Positions 1 through 11,780 of a stretch of DNA of 64,000 nt are shown piece by piece. The stretch comes from Liolophura sinensis (Eukaryota > Mollusca > Polyplacophora > Chitonida > Chitonidae): positions 74,203,005 through 74,267,004 of the forward strand of contig NC_088300.1 in NCBI RefSeq assembly GCF_032854445.1, written 5' to 3'. Positions within the stretch are counted from its first letter, which is position 1, and the number at the start of each line of letters is the position of its first letter. Below the pieces are notes generated by a model. It saw nothing but the letters and a program-made list of their open reading frames with translations. It made no database searches and was not told the DNA's origin. A program made the position numbers and the translations under genes.

Positions 1-224
1 GCTTCATGATGAACAAGTGGCTTCCTTGCCTCTCGCCAAGAGTGAGCTCAAGTCCAGCTTATGCTGGCTCCCTCACCTGACGAAAGTCTGTCAACAGCCT
101 GCGGATGATCGTAGGTTTCCCCAAGTCTCTGTTAGATTTCCTCTCACCATAATCCTGGTCGCCGTCGTATAGGTGAAACATTCTTGAATACGACGTAAAA
201 CAGCAATCAAACAAATAAATAAAT
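1..224 (+). mobile_element. tRNA-derived SINE, 5' end cut by window edge
   Basis: This copy runs from the tRNA-like head, with a B-box-like GAGCTCAAGTCC near 45-56, through the conserved body (a stretch around 145-175 related to CACCATAATGCTGGCCGCCG), to the end motif GTAAAACAGCAATCAAA and an (AAAT)n tail. The same order is seen in the full copy at 61558-61826. The A box would lie at or beyond the left edge. It is a non-autonomous retroposon, moved by a LINE reverse transcriptase that is not in the window. Confidence 0.85.
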
Positions 225-1632
225 CATGATTTAATCTTTAATTATTTTAGTAATATTGAGTAATTGATAAACTCAATAATTAATTTCATGATTATCTGTT
301 TGGTGACTTCCCCAAATACATCATTCTCCACACTAAAAGCTCAAAACATCGTTATTGGATATATTATTCAGATTTTCAGTTATGATTTATGAACTTGTCT
401 AGCGTTGCATTTTATGGAAGTGAAATTATTTGGCTTTGTTTCCTTTAATGCGCAAAAAGTGTTCAATATTAATACTCGGTGAGCCCTGTAGATTTCATGG
501 TGAGTACTGCGAGTACTCAGCTGTAGCAAAGCGTAATGCTCCATTAAAACACCTCAAATCTCTACTGACCAAACGCGGCCTAATTAGCCCTGATCAATTA
601 CTGTTTCATGCACTAGGTTTTTTCACATAGAATCTCTTGATCTCAACACGGCCTCTTGGGAAGCAATCAAGATCTTTCCTGTCACAGATTTGCAACTGAG
701 AGCGAGAAAACATAAAATCAGTAGAAAGACCATTAAGAACTGTGCTTGAAAATACCTTCCTCAGTGTTTTGAGATTTTATTTTTTTAGAGAATTAAATGC
801 CATCTAAATTTTCCAGGCGTGTAATAGATATGTGATTTCACTGGCACCCATTACATGAGTAAAGTTTTTTCACGTAATTTTTACCGTTATATGAAATTTT
901 TATGTTGTCCAGTGTAATATTTAATCAAGCATTAAAGAACTCTTCCAACATCAAATACGGTAAATTGACAAGAGCTGCATTTCATCAGTTACGTGTGAGC
1001 AGTTACCAACATTCACACTGTCGCCCCTGCTCTGGTTTCACTTTCGATGCTGAACTCTGTTCATAATGTATTTTTGCTAAGAGGACCAATCCACATCTCC
1101 GAGGGCCTGGTCGATTTGCATTGTTTTAACCTGTTCATATATTAAATGTGATGACAGTACAGCATTTTGGGGAATTCTAGACCAGGGATATCAAATGCAT
1201 TGCAATCAACATCACTGCATATTTTTTTACGTTATCCTTCATGAGACATGGGAGCAGGGGGCGAGTAAATTGTCAGTATTTAAGCATTTACACGAGAAGT
1301 TAGAATTGTCGTAGCTGGTCTGATTTTACTTTCTATGGTCTAGTCTTGTAATATTTCAGATACAAGATATATAAACCTTTATGACTAAATCGTCACCTAA
1401 ACTGGTCCAAAAATGCCCACCATAGAATCCAAACAGTAAACTTCACATTATTCCGTCTGAAAACAAAATAAATAAATAAATAATGGTCTTTCCACTAACA
1501 CTTATTTATTTCAACATACTTATTTTCACTCCGTTTGAGTGTTACATATATGACTATTCTGTAAGTAAACTATGAGACATTTGTGGTGTTTTTATCGTCT
1601 TAGTGTGGCCTGACTAACGCTTTAACTGTCAG
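225..1632. other. Intergenic, nothing recognised
   Basis: AT-rich sequence with a short (AAAT)n run near 1465-1483 that may be the tail of a decayed SINE. Short open frames exist, for example 430-630, but show no recognisable motif, splice context or codon pattern. Confidence 0.6.
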
Positions 1633-2140
1633 CAGGACACAATCAGCGACCTACTCATCCGGTTGTACGGTTAACTGTACACAATCTGACTGCGTTACCA
1701 GGTCATGCATTTGTGCGGTTAGCTGTTCACAATCTGCCAGCGTTATTGGGTCATTCACTTGTGCGGTTAGCTGTACACAATCTGACTGTGTTACCAGGTC
1801 TTGCAATTGTGTGGTTAGCTGCTCACAATCTGACAGCGTTACCGAGTGATGCGCTTGTGCGGTTAGCTGTACATGAACTGACAACGTTACCAGCTCATGC
1901 ACTTGTGCGACCAGCTGTACACAATGTGATAGCGTTACCGGGTCATGCGCTTGTGTGGTTAGCTGTACCCAGTCTGACAGCGTTAAGGGGTCATGCAATT
2001 GTGCGGTCAGCTGTTCAAAATCTGACAGGGTTACCGGCTCATGCACTTGTGCGTTTAGCTGTACACAATGTATTAGCGTTACCGGGTCCTCCGCTTGTGC
2101 GGTTAGCTGCAAATGAAGAAGTCTGTGTGGCTTGACCATA
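1633..2140. repeat. 48-bp satellite, block A (most divergent units)
   Basis: About ten units built around GTGCGGTTAGCTGTACACAA followed by a GCGTTACCGGGTCATGC-type segment. Aligned to the 48-bp consensus of the other blocks they keep the register but differ at many positions. Overlapping open frames of 140 codons (+) and 162 codons (-) are a by-product of the 16-codon period. Confidence 0.9.
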
Positions 2141-3120
2141 CTTGTGGTTAAATGGAAACGATCTGGTCATCTGGCTGCGTTACATTCGCTTGTACCTTTT
2201 GCTGAACATGAATAAACTGTGTTACAAGAAGTCTGTGTGATCTAATAACGTGCTTGTACTGATAGCTGGACACGATCTGACAGTATGATATAACCATGTT
2301 TTTTGTGCGGATAGCTGGACACATTCTGAATGTGTGATCTAACCACGTTTTCTGTGCGGATAGTTGGACTAGATCTGACTGTATGATCTAACCACGTTTT
2401 TTGTGCTGAGAGCTGGACACGATCTGACAGTGTGATCTAACCACGTGTTTGTGCTGAGAACTGATCCCGATTTAACTGTGTGATCTCACCATGTGTGTGT
2501 GCGGTTAGCTGGACACGATCTGACTGTGTGATCCAACCACGTGTTTTGTGCGGAGAGCTGGACACGATCTGACAGTGTGATCTAACCGCGTGTTTGTGCT
2601 GAGAACTGATCCCGATTTAACTGTGTGATCTCACCATGTGTGTGTGCGGTTAGCTGGACACGATCTGACTGTGTGATCTAACCGCGTGATTGTGCGGTTA
2701 GCTGGTCACGATCTAACTGTGTGATCTAACCACGTGTGTATAGTTAGCTGGTCACGATCTGACAGTTTGATCTAAACATCTCTATGCGGATAGCTGGACA
2801 CGATCTGACTGTGTGATCTAGCCACGTGTTTGTGCTGAGAGCTGGTTCCAATTTGACTGTGTGATCTAACCACGTGTGTGTGCGGTTAGCTAGACACGAT
2901 CTGACTGTGTGATCTAACCACGTGTTTGTGCGGATAGCTGGACACGATCAGATTTTGTGATCTAACCACGTGTTTGTGCGGTAAGCTGGACATGATCTAA
3001 ATGTGTGATCTAACCTCCTGTTTTGTGCGGATAGCTGGACATGATCAGACTTTGTGATCTAACCACGTGTTTGTGCTATTAGCTGGTCATGATCTAAATG
3101 TGTGATCTAACTGCCTGTTT
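2141..3120. repeat. 48-bp satellite, block B
   Basis: About twenty units with TGTGTGATCTAACCACGTG and GCGGATAGCTGGACACGATC segments. Many units carry the palindromic E-box hexamer CACGTG. Several have one-base length changes, so no long open frame survives here, unlike in the flanking blocks. Confidence 0.9.
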
Positions 3121-5225
3121 ATGCGCAACCTTACCATAATCTCGTGTGGTAAGCAGGGCACGATCAGACTGTATGTCAGGACCATTCCCTTGTGGGGTAA
3201 GCAAGACACGATCAGACTGTGTGTCAGGACCATTCCCTTGTGTGGTAAGCAGGACACGATCAGGCTGTGTGTCAGGACCATTCCCTTGTGTGGTAAGCAG
3301 GACACGATCAGACTGTGTGACCAGGCCATGTATTCGTGTGGAAAGGTTGACACGATCAGACTGTGTGACCAGGTCATGTACTCGTGTGGTAAAGAGTACA
3401 CGATCAGACTGTGTGTCAGGACCATTCCCTTGTGTGGTAAGCAGGACACGATCAGACTGTGTTTCAGGACCATTCCCTTGTGTGGTAAGCAGGACACGAT
3501 CAGACTGTTTGTCAGGACCATTCCCTTGTGGGGTAAGCAGGGGACGATCAGGCTTTGTGACCAGGTCATGTACTCGTGTGGTAAGGAGTACACGATCAGA
3601 CTGTGTGACCAGGCCATGTATTCGTGTGGAAAGGTTGACACGATCAAACTGTGTGGCCAGATCATGTACTCTTGTGGTAAGGAGAACGTGTGACCAGACC
3701 GTGAGCTCACGTGGTAAGCAAAACAGGATCAGACTGTATGTCAGGACCATTCCCTTGTGTGGTAAGCAAGACACGATCAGGCTGTGTGACCAGGTCATGT
3801 ACTCGTGTGGTAAGGAGTACACGATCAGACTGTGTGACCAGGCCATGTATTCGTGTGGAAAGGTTGACACGATCAGACTGTGTGACCAGGTCATGTACTC
3901 GTGTGGTAAGGAGTACACGATCAGACTGTGTGACCAGGCCATGTATTCGTGTGGAAAGGTTGACACGATCAGACTGTGTGGCCAGATCATGTACTCTTGT
4001 GGTAAGGAGAACGTGTGACCAGACTGTGAGCTCATGTGGTAAGCAAAGCAGGATCAGACTGTGTGAACAGACCATGTACTTGTGTGGTGAGTAGGACTCG
4101 ATCAGTCTGTGTGACCAGACCATGAGCTCATGTAGTAAGCAGGACACTATCAGACTGTGTGACCAGATCATATCCTCATGTAGCAAGGAGAACACGATCA
4201 GACTGTAAGACTAGATCATGTACTCGTGTAGTGAACAGGACTCGATCATGCTGTGTGACCAGGCCATGTGCTCGTGTGGTAAGGAAAACACGATCAGGCT
4301 GTGTGACCAGACCATGCGCTCGTGTGGTAAGCAGGACACAATCAGACTGTGTGACTAGGTCATGTGCTCGTGTGGTAAGGAAGACACGTTCAGACTGTGT
4401 GACCAGGCCATGTGCTCGTGTGGTAATTAGGGCACGACCACACTGTGTGACTAGGCCATGTGCTCGTGTGGTAAGAAAGACATTATCAGGCTGTGTGACC
4501 AGGTCATGTGCTCGTGTGGTAAGCAGGACACGATCAGATTGTGTGACTAGGCCATGTGCTAGTGTGGTAAGGAAGACACGATCATGCAGTGTGACCATGC
4601 CATGTGCTCGTGTGGAAAGGCGGACAAGATCAGACTTTGTGATCTAACCATGTTTTTGTGTGGTAAGCAGGACACGATCAGACTGTGTTTCAGGACCATT
4701 CCCTTGTGGGGTAAGCAGGACACGATCAGACTGTGTGTCAGGGCCATTCCCTTGTGTGGTAAGCAAGACACGATCAGGCTGTGTGTCAGGACCATTCCCT
4801 TGTGTGGTAAGCAGGACACGATCAGACTGTGTGACCAGGCCATGTATTCGTGTGGAAAGGTTGACACGATCAGACTGTGTGACCAGGTCATGTACTCGTG
4901 TGGTAAGGAGTACACGATCAGACTGTGTGTCAGGACCATTCCCTTGTGTGGTAAGCAGGACACGATCAGACTGTGTTTCAGAACCAATCCCTTGTGTGGT
5001 AAGCAAGACACGATCAGACTGTGTGTCAGGACCATTCCCTTGTGGGGTAAGCAGGGGACGATCAGGCTGTGTGACCAGGTCATGTACTCGTGTGGTAAGG
5101 AGTACACGATCAGACTGTGTGACCAGGCCATGTATTCGTGTGGAAAGCAGGGCACGATCAGACTGTGTGGCCAGATCATGTACTCTTGTGGTAAGGAGAA
5201 CGTGTGACCAGACCGTGAGCTGATG
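3121..5225. repeat. 48-bp satellite, block C (mixed unit types, internal duplication)
   Basis: Two unit types alternate in runs: one with GTGTCAGGACCATTCCCTTG, the other with GTGACCAGGCCATGTATTCG or the GTCATGTACTCG variant. The arrangement around 3180-3720 recurs around 4680-5230, about 1.5 kb downstream. A shortened unit (11 bp missing, so GGAGAACG runs directly into TGTGACC) occurs near 3685, 4009 and 5199, showing that multi-unit segments, not single units, were copied. Confidence 0.9.
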
Positions 5226-8200
5226 TGGTAAGCAAAACAGGATCAGACTGTGTTTCAGGACCATTCCCTTGTGTGGTAAGCAAGACACTATCAGGCTATG
5301 TGTCAGGACCATTCCCTTGTGTGGTAAGCAGGACACGATCAGACTGTGTGACCATGCCATGTGCTCGTGTGGTAATTAGGACACGATCAGACTGTGTGAC
5401 CATGCCACGTGCTCGTGTGGTAATTAGGACACGATCAGACTGTGTGACTAGGCCATGTGCTCGTGTGGTAATTAGGACACGATCAGACTGTGTGACCATA
5501 CCACGTGCTCGTGTGGTGATTAGCACACAATCAGGCTGTGTGACCACACCATGTACTTGTGTGGTAAGGAAGACACGATCAGGCTGTGTGACAAGGCCAT
5601 GTGCTCGTGTGGTAAGGAAGACACGACCAGGCAGTGTGACCATGCCATGTGCTTGTGTGGTAATTAGGACACGATCAGACTGTGTGACTAGGCCATGTGC
5701 TTGTGTGGTAATTAGGACACGATCAGACTGTGTGACCCGGCCATGTGCTCGTGTGGTAAGGAAGACACGACCAGGCAGTGTGACCATGCCATGTGCTCGT
5801 GTGGTAATTAGGACACGATCAGATTGTGTGACCATGCCATGTGCTCGTGTGGTAATTAGGACACGATCAGACTGTGTGACTAGGCCATGTGCTCGTGTGG
5901 TAATTAGGACACGATCAGACTGTGTGACCATGCCATGTGCTCGTGTGGTAATTAGGACACGATCAGACTGTGTGACCAGGCCATGTGCTCGTGTGGTAAT
6001 TAGGACACGATCAGACTGTGTGACCCGGCCATGTGCTCGTGTGGTAATTAAGACACGATCAGACTGTGTGACCATACCACGTGCTCGTGTGGTGATTAGC
6101 ACACGATCAGACTGTGTGACCATGCCATGTGCTCGTGTGGTAATTAGGACACGATCAGGCTGTGTGACCATACCATGTGCTCGTGTGGTAAGGAAGACAC
6201 GATCAGGCTGTGTGACCAGGCCATGTGCTCGTGTTGTAAGGAAGACACGATCAGGCAGTGTGACCATGCCATGTGCTCGTGTGGTAATTAGGACACGATC
6301 AGACTGTGTGACTAGGCCATGTGCTCGTGTGGTAATTAGGACACGATCAGACTGTGTGACCATGCCATGTGCTCGTGTGGTAATTAGGACACGCTCCGAC
6401 TGTGTGACTAGGCCATGTGCTCGTGTGGTAATTAGCACACGATCAGACTGTGTGACTAGGCCATGTGCTCGTGTGGTAAGAAAGACACGCTCAGACTGTG
6501 TGACCAGGCCACGTGCTCGTGTGGTGATTAGCACACGATCAGGCTGTGTGACCATGCCATGTGCTCGTGTGGTAATTAGGACACGATCAGACTGTGTGAC
6601 CATGCCATGTGCTTGTGTGGTGATTAGGACACGATCAGACTGTGTGACCAGGCCATGTGCTCGTGTGGTGATTAGCACACGATCAGGCTGTGTGACCAGG
6701 CCACGTGCTCGTGTGGTAATTAGGACACGATCAGACTGTGTGACCATGCCATGTGCTCGTGTGGTGATTAGCACACGATCAGGCTGTGTGACCACACCAT
6801 GTACTCGTGTGGTAAGGAAGACACGATCAGGCTGTGTGACCAGGCCATGTGCTCGTGTGGTAATTAGGACACGATCAGACTGTGTGACCAGGCCATGTGC
6901 TTGTGTGGTAATTAGGACACGATCAGACTGTGTGACCATGCCACGTGCTCGTGTGGTAATTAGGACACGATCAGACTGTGTGACCATGCCATGTGCTCGT
7001 GTGGTAATTAGGACACGATCAGACTGTGTGACCAGGCCATGTGCTTGTGTGGTAATTAGGACACGATCAGACTGTGTGACCATGCCACGTGCTCGTGTGG
7101 TAATTAGGACACGATCAGACTGTGTGACCATGCCACGTGCTCGTGTGGTAATTAGGACACGATTAGACTGTGTGACCATGACATGTGCTCGTGTGGTAAT
7201 TAGGACACGATCAGACTGTGTCACCAGGCCATGTGCTCGTGTGGTAATTAGGACACGATCAGACTGTGTGACCATACCACGTGCTCGTGTGGTAATTAGC
7301 ACACGATCAGGCTGTGTGACCATGCCATGTGCTCGTGTGGTAAGAAAGACACGCTCAGACTGTGTGACCAGGCCATGTGCTCGTGTGGTAATTAGGACAC
7401 GATCAGACTGTGTGACCAGGCCATGTGCTCGTGTGGTAATTAAGACACGATCAGACTGTGTGACCATACCACGTGCTCGTGTGGTGATTAGCACACGATC
7501 AGACTGTGTGACCATGCCATGTGCTCGTGTGGTAATTAGGACACGATCAGGCTGTGTGACCATACCATGTGCTCGTGTGGTAAGGAAGACACGATCAGGC
7601 TGTGTGACCAGGCCATGTGCTCGTGTTGTAAGGAAGACACGATCAGGCAGTGTGACCATGCCATGTGCTCGTGTGGTAATTAGGACACGATCAGGCAGTG
7701 TGACCATGCCATGTGCTCGTGTGGTAATTAGGACACGATCAGACTGTGTGACTAGGCCATGTGCTCGTGTGGTAATTAGGACACGATCAGACTGTGTGAC
7801 CATGCCATGTGCTCGTGTGGTAATTAGGACACGCTCCGACTGTGTGACTAGGCCATGTGCTCGTGTGGTAATTAGCACACGATCAGACTGTGTGACTAGG
7901 CCATGTGCTCGTGTGGTAAGAAAGACACGCTCAGACTGTGTGACCAGGCCACGTGCTCGTGTGGTGATTAGCACACGATCAGGCTGTGTGACCAGGCCAT
8001 GTGCTCGTGTGGTAATTAGGACACGATCAGACTGTGTGACCATGCCATGTGCTTGTGTGGTGATTAGGACACGATCAGACTGTGTGACCAGGCCATGTGC
8101 TCGTGTGGTGATTAGCACACGATCAGGCTGTGTGACCAGGCCACGTGCTCGTGTGGTAATTAGGACACGATCAGACTGTGTGACCATGCCATGTGCTCGT

Positions 8201-9600
8201 GTGGTGATTAGCACACGATCAGGCTGTGTGACCACACCATGTACTCGTGTGGTAAGGAAGACACGATCAGGCTGTGTGACCAGGCCATGTGCTCGTGTGG
8301 TAATTAGGACACGATCAGCCTGTGTGACCAGGCCATGTGCTTGTGTGGTAATTAGGACACGATCAGACTGTGTGACCATGCCACGTGCTCGTGTTGTAAG
8401 GAAGACACGATCAGGCAGTGTGACCAGGCCATGTGCTCGTGTGGTAATTAGGACACGATCAGGCTGTGTGACCAGGCCATGTGCTCGTGTGGTAATTAGG
8501 ACACGATCAGACTGTGTGACCATGCCATGTGCTCGTGTGGTGATTAGCACACGATCAGGCTGTGTGACCACACCATGTACTCGTGTGGTAAGGAAGACAC
8601 GATCAGGCTGTGTTACCAGGCCATGTGCTCGTGTGGTAATTAGGACACGATCAGACTGTGTGACCAGGCCATGTGCTTGTGTGGTAATTAGGACACGATC
8701 AGACTGTGTGACCATGCCACGTGCTCGTGTGGTAATTAGGACACGATCAGACTGTGTGACCATGCCATGTGCTCGTGTGGTGATTAGGACACGATCAGAC
8801 TGTGTGACTAGGCCATGTGCTTGTGTGGTAATTAGGACACGATCAGACTGTGTGACCATGCCACGTGCTCGTGTGGTAATTAGGACACGATCAGACTGTG
8901 TGACCATGCCACGTGCTCGTGTGGTAATTAGGACACGATTAGACTGTGTGACCATGCCATGTGCTCGTGTGGTAATTAGGACACGATCAGACTGTGTCAC
9001 CAGGCCATGTGCTCGTGTGGTAATTAGGACACGATCAGACTGTGTGACCATACCACGTGCTCGTGTGGTAATTAGCACACGATCAGGCTGTGTGACCATG
9101 CCATGTGCTCGTGTGGTAAGAAAGACACGCTCAGACTGTGTGACCAGGCCATGTGCTCGTGTGGTAATTAGGACACGATCAGGCTGTGTGACCAGGCCAT
9201 GTGCTCGTGTGGTAATTAGGACACGATCAGGCTGTGTGACCATGTACTCGTGTGGTAATTAGGACACGATCAGACTGTGTGACTAGGCCATGTGCTCGTG
9301 TGGTAATTAGGACACGATCAGACTGTGTGACCAGGCCATGTGCTCGTGTGGTAAGGAAGACACGACCAGGCAGTGTGCCATGTGCTTGTGTGGTAATTAG
9401 GACACGACCAGGCAGTGTGACCATGCCACGTGCTCGTGTGGTAATTAGGACACGATCAGACTGTGTGACCATACCACGTGCTCGTGTGGTGATTAGCACA
9501 CGATCAGGCTGTGTGACCACACCATGTACTCGTGTGGTGATTAGCACACGATCAGGCTGTGTGACCAGGCCATGTGCTCGTGTGGTAAGGAAGGAAAAGG
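5226..9600. repeat. 48-bp satellite, block D with 29/37-unit higher-order repeat
   Basis: About 91 highly similar units. A rare variant (AATTAAGACAC) occurs at 6046 and 7438, exactly 1392 bp (29 units) apart, and the ordered series of variants between them is repeated after 7438. The next marker pair (GATTAGACTG at 7161 and 8937) is 1776 bp (37 units) apart. The eight extra units come from a one-unit duplication near 7680-7730 and a seven-unit (336 bp) duplication whose marker repeats at 8205 and 8541. Confidence 0.92.
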
Positions 9601-11324
9601 AATAGTCTGTCTGAGTGACGTGCAAAATTTTGGTCTCTATCAGGGTGAGGCCATCATTTGCTTGCAGTCTTAAATTGGCGTATTACTATCAGTTGTCGAG
9701 ATATCTACATTTCCACGACAATAAGGAAATCACGTATTGCTTTTCGCTTTGGCATAACTGTGGTGAAAATGGAAGCTTCTGGGGTCCTGATATAGGACCA
9801 TACCCTCTCCCTCCTCCCGGACCTCCAACAGCGGACTTAAAACTATCTTTGTTGTCCCATACGACGATAGAATCCTATCAGCTAATAATAGATAACAATG
9901 TGTCCAATTTACAAACAATGTGTGCATTGTTCAGTAGAGCACACATCGGAATGTTGCTGATTATTTGATATGTGTGATTGTATACTGATAACAGCTCTTG
10001 TTTCGTATAAGTGCACGGCATTCGAGTGTTCAGTACTAATAATAAGGACAAAAGCAGTACTGTTACAATCTCGAGCCTGACTGAATAATAAACAAACGTA
10101 TTTGCGCTTACTTCACCTACTTCGTTAGTTGTTAAAGAGAAGTTGGTCCTGTACTATTGTTATATCCATGTGACTGCCGTTCTGTATCCTATGTAAATCG
10201 GCGTTTTCTCCCAGATAACTAGAGTAAATGACCGTAATACACGAATCAGTGTTGTGATTTGGGAAACTCCGTATGAATCCAAGGGAGATATTCACTGCTT
10301 TAATTCAGCTGAACGATGTTATTCGATCCTGTAGACTATTGAAGTGTCAGTTTGCATCACGATATTTAGACGATTAATTAATTCAGGTACCGGTTATTCC
10401 CTCGTTGAACCCATTAGACTGATACTGGTTAGTTTATTACTATGATACATAACCTGGAGACGACGAAGACACGAAGTAATGTATCACCCCAAGGACGGTT
10501 GGCAAACTACAGTCATAGGATAGGAATGCGTAGGGTCTTGCTACTGGATACGACCATAATATTATACCATTTATGTCATGACTCTGACAAATTGCCTCCA
10601 AATCTCACAATATTTTATCCGTAACATATCGCCACAAACAAGTCCAGCCAGGTTATAGGCCTATGTCGTTATCAATTCATGCTGGCGAAGAATAGATGCT
10701 TTTACGGTCTTCATGGTTTTAATGACGTACAGGGTAATATTGCTGTATAGAATTCCTTGCTGTTTATCTTTGGCACATTTCCAGCTCAGAGCATTTGTTG
10801 TACTTCAAATCATTTTTCAGAAACACGAGAAGTAACACCACAATATAAAGCTACTCACACCTTAGCTGGCACAAGTGGGAACACAATGTGTCCCGTATCG
10901 TATTCCTGAACTTGGTAAATTTAAATAGAGTAGCACAGATGTTTTGCTTCATTCTTTCAATAACTGGTGTAGACTTGTATCATTTATCGGCTTGTTAATC
11001 AGCTCTGTTAGCAGGAGGCTTTCAATATTGAACGAAAGTCATCATTACAGATAAAATCGACGGTCGGTCCGAATGCAGTTCGTTGTACAGGGTGTTTGAT
11101 TGCGGCTGCAGTGATGTCAGGGAGGATGATGTTTTATTATCTGCACACATCCCCATAATAGCAGATTATCTACAAAAGCAGAACATTGGGCAAAATATGG
11201 GTGAAGTGTTTTCCTACCATCAGTCTCCGTTGTATATTCAGGCTAGATATCCTAATATGCGAGACCTCGGTAGCCCAGATAAGGCAGTGCTGACTTCCTC
11301 TCCAAACGTGCGTGGGAAATTCTG
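9601..11324. other. Intergenic, nothing recognised
   Basis: Unique-looking sequence right of the satellite. A 117-codon frame at 9615-9968 has a proline-rich piece but no recognisable domain, and it overlaps the array edge, so I do not call it a gene. Confidence 0.5.
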
Positions 11325-11396
11325 TCAGCAACCTGCGGATGGTCGTGAAATATTCTTGAGTGCGGTGTAAAACACGATAAACACATAAATCAAATA
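11325..11396 (+). mobile_element. SINE fragment with internal deletion
   Basis: CAGCAACCTGCGGATGGTCGTG is joined directly to GAAATATTCTTGAGTGCGG and a degenerate tail. The roughly 70-bp segment normally between them (compare 11646-11780) is missing. Confidence 0.75.
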
Positions 11397-11645
11397 TAAA
11401 GCGGTGCATTGCTTTACTAAAGGTGTAACGGTCAGTGACCTACACCGAGAACTCAGGTTTCGCACACCAACAAAAAAATGGCCGCTGTATATACATGAAA
11501 ATTCATGAAACACCAATAAATCAATGACTAGAACAGTTTTTCTCACGGCCGGTTTCCAGAGTCTAAGCATATATTGGCTGTTTTACGGCCTTATCACACT
11601 TCGTATATTAAAATTGTATGTCATTCCGTATATCAATATGAAGGC

Positions 11646-11780
11646 CTGATAGCAACCTGCGGATGGTCGTGGGTTTTCCCCGGGCTGTGCCCGGTTTCCT
11701 CCCACCATAATGCTGGCCGCCGTCGTATAAGTGAAATATTCTTGAATACGGTTTAAAACAGCAAATAAATAAATAAATAT
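11646..11780 (+). mobile_element. SINE 3' fragment
   Basis: Head-less copy that starts at the AGCAACCTGCGGATGGTCG segment. It contains CCACCATAATGCTGGCCGCC and ATAAGTGAAATATTCTTG, and ends in an (AAAT)n tail. It lies 250 bp from another copy of the same family. Confidence 0.9.

Larger units (their letters stand above)
1633..9600. repeat. 48-bp satellite array (about 166 units)
   Basis: A continuous array of a 48-bp unit covers almost 8 kb. The unit was measured directly by the spacing of recurrent words such as TGTGTGACC and ACACGATCAGAC. Four subfamily blocks follow one another: 1633-2140, 2141-3120, 3121-5225 and 5226-9600. The left blocks are the most diverged and the right block is the most uniform and has higher-order structure. 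Because 48 is divisible by three and the common units lack stops in one frame per strand, very long open frames arise on both strands. Variable positions change the encoded residue as readily as not, which argues against a protein gene. Confidence 0.97.

Noticed and set aside
5225-9262. 1345-codon plus-strand and 1315-codon minus-strand repeat proteins
   Set aside because: The open frames follow from a 48-bp period divisible by three. Variation between units is mainly residue-changing, both strands are open, and no gene signals were seen.
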